A stretch of 12,003 nt of DNA. It comes from an uncultured Lachnospiraceae bacterium (lineage in GTDB: Bacteria > Bacillota > Clostridia > Lachnospirales > Lachnospiraceae). Every line of letters begins with the position of its first letter. Position 1 is the first letter of the stretch. The translations under genes were made by a program, and so were the position numbers. The notes under the pieces are model-generated. The model saw only the letters and a program-made list of their open reading frames with translations. It was not told the origin of the DNA and made no database searches. The stretch lies in the NCBI GenBank assembly GCA_937891165.1, contig CALAEX010000252.1, forward strand, positions 1 through 12,003. The letters run 5' to 3'. Positions 7,725 through 12,003 of the stretch are shown in pieces.

Positions 7725-8840
7725 CTATCTGTTCTTTAACTGATAAACGTACGCTAAAACTTCTGCTGTCATTTGATACAATTCTTCTGGAATTTCTGTA
7801 TCTAATTCCACATTATAATATAGCATTCTTGCTAATGCTTTATTTTCTACAATTGGAACATGATGTTCTTTTGCGACTTCTTTTAATTTTTGAGCCAAAT
7901 AATCCGCACCTTTTGCTATTAAAACTGGTGCTGATGCTGTTTCTTTATCATATTTAATAGCACAAGCAAAATGCGTTGGATTTGTAATCACTACATCGGC
8001 ATCTGGCATCTGTTGCATCATACGTCGCATCGAAGTTTCCCTCATCTTAGACTTAATCTTTCCTTTGACTTTTGGGTCACCTTCTTGCTGTTTGTATTCA
8101 TCTTTTACTTCTTCTTTTGTCATTTTCATGTCTTTTTTAAACTTAAATTTTTGATAAATATAATCCCCTAAACCAATAATTAAATAAACAGCACTAATTT
8201 TAATGCCAAGGTCAATGACTAAATCGGAAATATATAAAACAGCATTCAATAAATCTAAATCATATAAAATTTTTAAAATAACAACTTCATCTACTAAAGT
8301 GTCATATGCTAAATAAAAAATAATCCCAATTTTTACAACTGCTTTTAGTAACTCAAACAGTTTACTTAAAGAAAACATCTTTTTAAATCCACTCACAGGA
8401 TTTAATTTACTCCATTTCGGATGTAACGGTTTCGTTGTTACATTCCATTTTACTTGTAATACATTCAATACAACTGCTACAACAATAGCAAATGCAAATA
8501 CAGGAATCACTGTTAAAAAAATATCTAACATTCCTTGCCGTATCATTGCAGTTGCATTTCCTATACTTGGTTTATCTAATGCATAAATACTAATATAGCC
8601 ATATGCTTTATAAAATGCTTTTAAAATATTCGTTGCAATATAACCACCAAAAACCTTTAAAGAAATAAAAAGACTAAATAGCATCATAGCTGTTATCAAT
8701 TCTTGGCTTTTGGCTACTTGACCTTCATTTCTCGCATCTTTTAAATGCTTTGATGTAGCTTCTTCTGTTTTTTCCCCTCCACCAGCAAAAAACTGAAGGT
8801 CCATTATAAGATAGGGAAGGGTATTCTTTATTTCTTCCAT
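7725..8840 (-). CDS. flhB: Flagellar export switch protein FlhB
   Basis: FlhB controls substrate switching from rod/hook to filament export by self-cleavage. In 371 residues it has an N-terminal cytoplasmic segment with the family motif DLQFFAGGGEKTEEATSKH, four membrane segments within about 45-230, a basic connector (about 231-270) and the autocleavage domain. The NPTH motif is intact at 287-290, with cleavage expected between N287 and P288; it is followed by FACAIKYD. Two starts are possible. The first ATG (8838-8840) has AAGGA ten bases upstream. The second, Met13 (8802-8804), would begin directly at MDLQFF as in many relatives but has no ribosome site. I favour the first, giving a short 12-residue extension. 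It lies 18 bp after fliR. Nothing suggests loss of function. Confidence 0.97.
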   Translation of the reverse strand: MEEIKNTLPYLIMDLQFFAGGGEKTEEATSKHLKDARNEGQVAKSQELITAMMLFSLFISLKVFGGYIATNILKAFYKAYGYISIYALDKPSIGNATAMIRQGMLDIFLTVIPVFAFAIVVAVVLNVLQVKWNVTTKPLHPKWSKLNPVSGFKKMFSLSKLFELLKAVVKIGIIFYLAYDTLVDEVVILKILYDLDLLNAVLYISDLVIDLGIKISAVYLIIGLGDYIYQKFKFKKDMKMTKEEVKDEYKQQEGDPKVKGKIKSKMRETSMRRMMQQMPDADVVITNPTHFACAIKYDKETASAPVLIAKGADYLAQKLKEVAKEHHVPIVENKALARMLYYNVELDTEIPEELYQMTAEVLAYVYQLKNR

Positions 8841-8850
8841 AAATATAGCA

Positions 8851-8855
8851 TCCTT
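8851..8855 (-). promoter_or_regulatory. Ribosome binding site deciding the flhB start
   Basis: AAGGA on the minus strand, ten bases before the ATG at 8838-8840, within the 18-bp fliR-flhB gap. No comparable site precedes the alternative Met13 codon, where the upstream sequence is CCCTATCTTATA. Confidence 0.65.
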
Positions 8856-8858
8856 ACT

Positions 8859-9632
8859 TTACGGTGCTGATAAATATGCTGCGGCTGTTTTCATCATTTT
8901 CATCATTTCTTCAAAAATCATTTCTGAAATCGAAGGCAGAAATAACATCATTAACATTAGTACCGTTAAACCAACAAATATTTTCAACTGAAAACCAATC
9001 ACAAACATATTCATTTGAGGTGCTGCTTTAGCTAATACTGCTAAAATCGCATTTACCATCAATAATGCAGCAAATACTGGCAAAATAATACGAAATCCAA
9101 GTACCATATAATCCAATATAAAATTTAAATATCCTTGATAAAACAAAGGCGAAAAGCTTACACTTCCTATTGGTACTAATTCAAAAGAATCAATAATTGC
9201 CTTTAATATATATAAATGCATATTTGTCACTATCATCATTAATGTTACTGCATAAGTCAAAATATTACTTGTAACTGTTACTTGCATTCCACTAGATGGG
9301 TCCATTTGCATCATCATTGAAAATCCAATTTCCATATCTGCAAGCTGACCAGCAAAGCTTAAAATATACATTGCTAAATTTGCAAATAATCCTAAGATAA
9401 GTCCAGCTAACGCCTCTGAAATAATAATACCTGCATATCCAATGACTCCTTGATACTCTAATGGTTTATAAGGAATTACAAAATAAGCAATCAATGCAAT
9501 TGCAAACGAAAGCAATAACTTTACTCTTTGTGGCACATCTCGTAGACTAAAAAATGGAGCAATAAATACAAAACCAGAAATACGCATTACAACTGCTAAA
9601 TAAACTTCTAAATTTTCTACTGTAAATGTCAT
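8859..9632 (-). CDS. fliR: Flagellar export gate protein FliR
   Basis: FliR is a core subunit of the FliP5-FliQ4-FliR1 export gate in the basal-body membrane. The 257-residue protein is almost wholly hydrophobic with about six membrane segments. It carries family features: an early MRISGFVFIAPFFS segment (16-29), then VPQRVKLLLS (33-42), the acidic loop with DMEIGFSMMMQMDPSSG (99-115), and APQMNMFVIGFQLKIFVGL (204-222) near the C-terminus. The C-terminal tail is methionine-rich (about 238-248). Its ATG directly abuts the fliQ stop codon (TAAATG). The ribosome site GGAGGA (9636-9641) is formed by the last two glycine codons of fliQ, at a rather short spacing, so translation is likely coupled to fliQ. 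Length and motifs are standard. Confidence 0.97.
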   Translation of the reverse strand: MTFTVENLEVYLAVVMRISGFVFIAPFFSLRDVPQRVKLLLSFAIALIAYFVIPYKPLEYQGVIGYAGIIISEALAGLILGLFANLAMYILSFAGQLADMEIGFSMMMQMDPSSGMQVTVTSNILTYAVTLMMIVTNMHLYILKAIIDSFELVPIGSVSFSPLFYQGYLNFILDYMVLGFRIILPVFAALLMVNAILAVLAKAAPQMNMFVIGFQLKIFVGLTVLMLMMLFLPSISEMIFEEMMKMMKTAAAYLSAP

Positions 9633-9905
9633 TTATCCTCCATTTAAATAATTTGCAAATTGAAACAGTTCTATTGTATACTCTTTCAAACTCGTCAAAA
9701 CCCAGTTCCCTGCTAACATTAAAGTCAAAAAGATAGCCAATAATTTAGGTACAAATGTTAATGTTTGCTCTTGAATTGACGTAATAGTTTGAAAAATACT
9801 TATAACCAAACCAACGACAAGCGACACTAACAACATTGGAGCTGCTGCTTTAATAATCATTATTAAACTTTGAGAAAAAATATCTATAATTACTTCTTCC
9901 GTCAT
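9633..9905 (-). CDS. fliQ: Flagellar export gate protein FliQ
   Basis: FliQ is the small membrane subunit of the FliPQR export gate. The 90 residues form two long hydrophobic helices (about 12-38 and 49-72) around the conserved loop with FQTITSIQEQTLTFVPK (38-54), which is diagnostic of the FliQ/SctS family. The length is the family norm. The start ATG has AGAGGA eight or so bases upstream, 17 bp after the fliP stop. Its final Asn-Gly-Gly codons provide the ribosome site for fliR. No irregularity is seen. Confidence 0.97.
   Translation of the reverse strand: MTEEVIIDIFSQSLIMIIKAAAPMLLVSLVVGLVISIFQTITSIQEQTLTFVPKLLAIFLTLMLAGNWVLTSLKEYTIELFQFANYLNGG
9636..9641 (-). promoter_or_regulatory. fliR ribosome site inside the last fliQ codons
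   Basis: GGAGGA is formed by the two terminal glycine codons of fliQ and is followed by TAA and then the fliR ATG. The GGAGG core is only four bases from the start codon, shorter than usual, which suggests reliance on ribosomes finishing fliQ. Confidence 0.7.
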
Positions 9906-9922
9906 AGCTTATCCTCTTTCTA

Positions 9923-10738
9923 TTAAAACGTCTGTAACAACTCTCCAATAATCAACGACCATCCATCTACTACAATAAATAATAAAATTTTAAATGGTGT
10001 TGAAATAACGGTCGGTGGCAACATCATCATACCCATAGACATCAGTGTAGATGCTACTACCATATCCATTACGATAAATGGAATATATACAATAAATCCA
10101 ATATAAAATGCAACCCTTAATTCACTTACAATAAAGGCCGGAATCAAAACATATGTTGGAATATCATCTAAAGATTCTACTTCTTCAATCCCTGCAATAT
10201 TACAAAATAGTGTCAAGTCACTTTCATCTCTAATTTGACCAAACATAAAATTTCGTAATGGTTCTAATCCTTTCTCTACAGCTTCTTCCATTGTAATTTC
10301 ATTTGCCGAAAGAGGTTTTAATGCTTGTTCATTTACTTCTGAAAATACAGGTGCCATAATAAATAACGTTAAAAATAATGCCAATCCTATTAACACTTGA
10401 TTTGGTGGTGTTGTTTGAATTCCTGAAGCTGCTCTTACAAAATGAAAAACTACAATAATTCTTGTAAAAGAAGTTACCATAATCAATATGGATGGGGCTA
10501 AAGAAATTACTGTCAGTAAAATCAAAATCTGTAGTGTAGAAGATAAGCCATTTTCACTGTCATCAGTAGAAACAGAAACATCCAAATCCCCTATACTTGC
10601 ATTAAGGTCAAGCCCTGGCGATTCGGATGCATATATTGACTCCGGAGTAACACAAATAAAGGTCAACACCAACAATATAACAAACAATAAAAAACAATAA
10701 AAATATTTGCCTTTTCCTATGTAAAAACTTCTGCTCAT
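9923..10738 (-). CDS. fliP: Flagellar export gate protein FliP
   Basis: FliP is the pentameric main subunit of the flagellar export gate. The 271-residue protein starts with a signal-peptide-like segment, basic then hydrophobic (about 11-30), with a plausible cleavage site after IYA (about residue 37); FliP is known to be processed this way. A Ser/Asp-rich linker (about 38-64) leads to the conserved body: SLAPSILIMVTSFTRIIVVF (79-98), TTPPNQVLIGLALFLT (109-124), SELRVAFYIGF (205-215), MSMGMMMLPPTVIS (233-246) and PFKILLFIVVDGW (248-260). These are the family's hallmark motifs and are complete. The ATG has AAAGG eight bases upstream. Unlike its neighbours it is preceded by a 138-bp gap with an inverted repeat, so fliP may have its own transcription or RNA-processing signal. 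A second, internal start is unlikely because the signal peptide would be lost. Confidence 0.97.
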   Translation of the reverse strand: MSRSFYIGKGKYFYCFLLFVILLVLTFICVTPESIYASESPGLDLNASIGDLDVSVSTDDSENGLSSTLQILILLTVISLAPSILIMVTSFTRIIVVFHFVRAASGIQTTPPNQVLIGLALFLTLFIMAPVFSEVNEQALKPLSANEITMEEAVEKGLEPLRNFMFGQIRDESDLTLFCNIAGIEEVESLDDIPTYVLIPAFIVSELRVAFYIGFIVYIPFIVMDMVVASTLMSMGMMMLPPTVISTPFKILLFIVVDGWSLIIGELLQTF

Positions 10739-10818
10739 TGTATCAACCTTTACTAATTTTCTTTTTTATTTTTAAATAACATGAATTTCTATATTCATCA
10801 ATTACTACTTTCCTATAT

Positions 10819-10847
10819 ACTATACATAATTTTTTATACTGTATCAG
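10819..10847 (-). promoter_or_regulatory. Possible weak sigma-A-like promoter upstream of fliP
   Basis: On the minus strand CTGATA (10842-10847, 4 of 6 to TTGACA) and TATAGT (10819-10824, 5 of 6 to TATAAT) are separated by 17 bases. The -35-like hexamer lies inside the downstream arm of the hairpin. In DNA this AT-rich such matches arise easily by chance, so this is a candidate only. Confidence 0.25.
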
Positions 10848-10872
10848 ATGGAGTTTTTCTCCATCTGATACA
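10840..10872 (-). promoter_or_regulatory. Perfect 14-bp inverted repeat (RNA hairpin) after fliO
   Basis: Arms at 10840-10853 and 10859-10872 are exactly complementary around a five-base loop (AAAAA on the transcribed-sense strand). The hairpin begins four bases after the fliO stop codon. Downstream of the stem, in the operon's direction, the sequence is GTATAAAAAATTATG, A-rich rather than U-rich, so it does not look like a standard intrinsic terminator. A role in 3'-end stabilisation or processing of the upstream mRNA, or partial termination, is possible. Confidence 0.75.
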
Positions 10873-10876
10873 AATA

Positions 10877-11236
10877 TTATTTTGATTCTTGATTATTCTT
10901 TAAAAATCCAGAAAGAACTTCTTTGAAGTTCTTTCCATGCACTGTCATATTGTTTTTTTGCACCTGACAAACTTCTTCTTCTTTCAACTCTGTAATATAT
11001 GTAATATTATCTTTTGTTACCGAAATTACAATATACTTTGTCCCCATTTTTATCAGTTGCAAATACTTATTCTGGGCAATTGGAAATGTTTCTATTACCT
11101 CAAAATTACCTATTCTTTTCTGTACTAACTGCCTGCCAGCAATAAACCTTGTTGTAAAATAACAGACTACCAATACAATAACAAAGATAATAATCAGACT
11201 AAGCAATTCTACAACATTTTGTACTGTAGTCGGCAT
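10877..11236 (-). CDS. fliO: Flagellar export assembly protein FliO (FliZ)
   Basis: FliO is a small membrane protein that helps FliP oligomerise during export-gate assembly; the Bacillus homologue is called FliZ. The 119-residue protein has one membrane segment (about 9-31) followed by a basic stretch (FIAGRQLVQKR) and a small cytoplasmic domain. That domain carries the family pattern NFEVIETFPIAQNKYLQLIK (44-63) and GTKYIVISVTKDNITYITEL (65-84). Position directly between cheY and fliP supports the call, since the family is poorly conserved. The ATG is six bases after the cheY stop, with an AGGTTAA-type weak ribosome site inside the cheY end. The Bacillus homologue has a longer extracytoplasmic N-terminus; here the protein starts almost at the membrane segment, as in FliO of enterics. 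Confidence 0.9.
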   Translation of the reverse strand: MPTTVQNVVELLSLIIIFVIVLVVCYFTTRFIAGRQLVQKRIGNFEVIETFPIAQNKYLQLIKMGTKYIVISVTKDNITYITELKEEEVCQVQKNNMTVHGKNFKEVLSGFLKNNQESK

Positions 11237-11242
11237 ATACGA

Positions 11243-11605
11243 TTAACCTATTGCTTTACGAACAGCTTCCAAAATACGATCTGCTGCAAAAGGCTTTACA
11301 ATAAAATCTCTTGCTCCAGACTGAATTGCTTCGATAACCATTGCCTGCTGACCCATAGCAGAACACATAATAACATTTGCACTAGAATCTTTTGCACGAA
11401 TTTCTTTCAATGCCTGAATACCATCTTTCTCTGGCATTGTAATATCCATCATTACAAGGTCTGGCTTTGTCTCCATATATTTTTCTACTGCTACAAAACC
11501 ATTTTCTGCTTCACCAGCAATTCCATAACCATTCTTTGTAAGAATGTCCTTAATCATCATTCTCATAAATGCTGCATCATCACAAATTAAAATATTTTTC
11601 GCCAT
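11243..11605 (-). CDS. cheY: Chemotaxis response regulator CheY
   Basis: CheY is the single-domain response regulator that carries the signal from CheA to the flagellar motor switch. All 120 residues are one receiver domain. The acid pocket is D9 and D10, the phospho-acceptor is D54 in VMMDITMPEKDG, the switch hydroxyl is S82 (MCSAMGQ), the position of E. coli Tyr106 is F101, and the invariant lysine is K104 in IVKPF. The start has AAAAGGAG upstream, 29 bp after fliY. Placement between fliY and fliO, rather than beside cheA, is as in Bacillus subtilis and fits direct interaction with the C-ring; FliY of that type also dephosphorylates CheY-P. Another orphan receiver is conceivable on sequence alone, but location makes CheY the best call. 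Confidence 0.95.
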   Translation of the reverse strand: MAKNILICDDAAFMRMMIKDILTKNGYGIAGEAENGFVAVEKYMETKPDLVMMDITMPEKDGIQALKEIRAKDSSANVIMCSAMGQQAMVIEAIQSGARDFIVKPFAADRILEAVRKAIG

Positions 11606-11634
11606 TAGATTTCTCCTTTTAAGTTTACATAAAA

Positions 11635-12003
11635 TTATTTTATAACATCTGTAACACGAATGCCAAATGCCTCGCCAATTACTACGACTTCACCTTTTGC
11701 TACATATTTTCCATTGACAAGAACATCAATAGGCTCTCCCGCTAGTCTATTTAATTCTACTACAGTTCCTGGTGCAAAATCAAGAATTTCTTTTATAGAT
11801 TTGCTTGTTTTTCCAAGTTCTACTGTTACTTCTAACGGTACATCTAATAATAAATCAATATTTTCCTGTTGTAATAAAGGACTTTGCATTGTAGTAAATG
11901 GCTGAAACTGTGCTTGTGTCACATTTACATCCTGCACTATTGGTTGTGTTGGCATTCCCATACCTTGCATTGGCATTCCCATGCCTTGCATTGGCATTCC
12001 CAT
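11635..12003 (-). CDS. fliY: Flagellar motor switch protein FliY/FliN, C-terminal part (5' end beyond window)
   Basis: This is the C-terminal 122 residues of a C-ring switch protein; the frame is open to the window edge, and the codon at the edge is an internal methionine of a repeat rather than a demonstrated start. The last 75 or so residues form a SpoA/FliN domain: NIDLLLDVPLEVTVELGKT, then IKEILDFAPGTVVELNRLAG, then PIDVLVNGKYVAKGEVVVIG and EAFGIRVTDVI. It is preceded by a Gln/Met-rich linker and tandem MGMPMQG units. FliN domains ending a longer protein with such a linker are typical of Firmicute FliY, which has an N-terminal CheC-like CheY-P phosphatase domain. That domain is outside the window, so plain FliN with an extended N-terminus remains possible. 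It is followed 29 bp later by cheY. Confidence 0.88.
   Translation of the reverse strand: MGMPMQGMGMPMQGMGMPTQPIVQDVNVTQAQFQPFTTMQSPLLQQENIDLLLDVPLEVTVELGKTSKSIKEILDFAPGTVVELNRLAGEPIDVLVNGKYVAKGEVVVIGEAFGIRVTDVIK
11951..12003 (-). repeat. 21-bp in-frame tandem repeat in the fliY linker, cut by the window edge
   Basis: Units at 11951-11971 and 11972-11992 differ by one base, and a third partial unit (11993-12003) reaches the edge. Each encodes the heptapeptide MGMPMQG in the linker before the FliN domain. The array may continue beyond the window. Confidence 0.9.

Larger units (their letters stand above)
10739..10876 (-). other. fliO-fliP intergenic region, the longest gap in the window
   Basis: This 138-bp spacer is the only sizeable non-coding stretch here. 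In the direction of transcription it holds a perfect 14-bp hairpin, a possible promoter-like pair of hexamers, a smaller 6-bp stem (ATGAAT/ATTCAT, 10781-10798), a purine-rich AT tract, and the fliP ribosome site. No open reading frame longer than eight codons with a plausible start was seen in the transcribed direction. Confidence 0.8.

Noticed and set aside
8888..8908. Short repeated tcatcattt units at the 3' end of fliR
   Set aside because: They simply encode the Met/Lys-rich FliR tail (EEMMKMMK); the units are too few and too short to call a repeat element.
10772..10798. Eight-codon open frame (MNIEIHVI) with an upstream AGGA in the fliO-fliP gap, as a leader peptide
   Set aside because: The ribosome site is about twelve bases away, the peptide has no codon run or feature of known leader peptides, and so short a frame is expected by chance.
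10840..10872. Hairpin as a canonical intrinsic terminator
   Set aside because: There is no U-tract after the stem in the minus-strand direction (sequence GTATAAAAAATTATG). On the plus strand the following bases are only partly T-rich, and no plus-strand gene precedes it.
1..12003. A hidden novel system, mobile element or transferred island
   Set aside because: All coding space is filled by one collinear flagellar/chemotaxis operon on one strand, with uniform base composition and tight spacing. No transposase, integrase, tRNA, CRISPR or direct-repeat boundary was seen.

Overview
The window is one unbroken stretch of a flagellar/chemotaxis (fla/che) operon. Every real gene lies on the minus strand, so transcription runs from position 12003 towards position 1. 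In that order the genes are the 3' part of fliY, then cheY, fliO, fliP, fliQ, fliR, flhB, flhA, flhF, flhG, a PilZ-domain (YcgR-like) gene, cheB, and the 5' part of cheA. Both end genes run off the window. The order matches the Bacillus subtilis fla/che operon except for the PilZ gene between flhG and cheB.

The DNA is strongly AT-rich (about one third G+C by eye) with AT-ending codons. With a FliY-type switch protein and Gram-positive-type Shine-Dalgarno (SD) sequences, this points to a motile low-GC Firmicute. I would guess a Clostridia member, most likely Lachnospiraceae (Roseburia or Butyrivibrio-like); that placement is inferred from sequence style, not from a search.

Region 1 (10739-12003) holds the C-ring subunit FliY, the diffusible response regulator CheY, and FliO, the assembly factor of the export gate. 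Region 2 (5650-10738) encodes the flagellar type III export apparatus: the FliP/FliQ/FliR gate, the autocleaving switch FlhB, and the export ring FlhA. Region 3 (3595-5648) is the FlhF GTPase and its ATPase partner FlhG, which set flagellar position and number. Region 4 (2803-3564) is a probable c-di-GMP receptor linking second-messenger level to motility. Region 5 (1-2774) begins the chemosensory module with the methylesterase CheB and the histidine kinase CheA; CheA is expected to phosphorylate both CheB and the CheY encoded upstream.

The genes are tightly packed. Several stop and start codons overlap or nearly touch, and in three places the SD of the next gene lies inside the last codons of the gene before it. 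The only sizeable gap is 138 bp between fliO and fliP (10739-10876). It holds a perfect 14-bp inverted repeat with no U-tract in the direction of transcription, plus a possible weak internal promoter. There is no gene-free stretch over 300 bp. I saw no RNA gene, mobile element, CRISPR array or canonical terminator.

I see no novel system here. The items worth a second look are small: the fliO-fliP hairpin, in-frame tandem repeats in the CheA and FliY linkers, the PilZ gene and its enlarged loop, and the SD-in-codon couplings.
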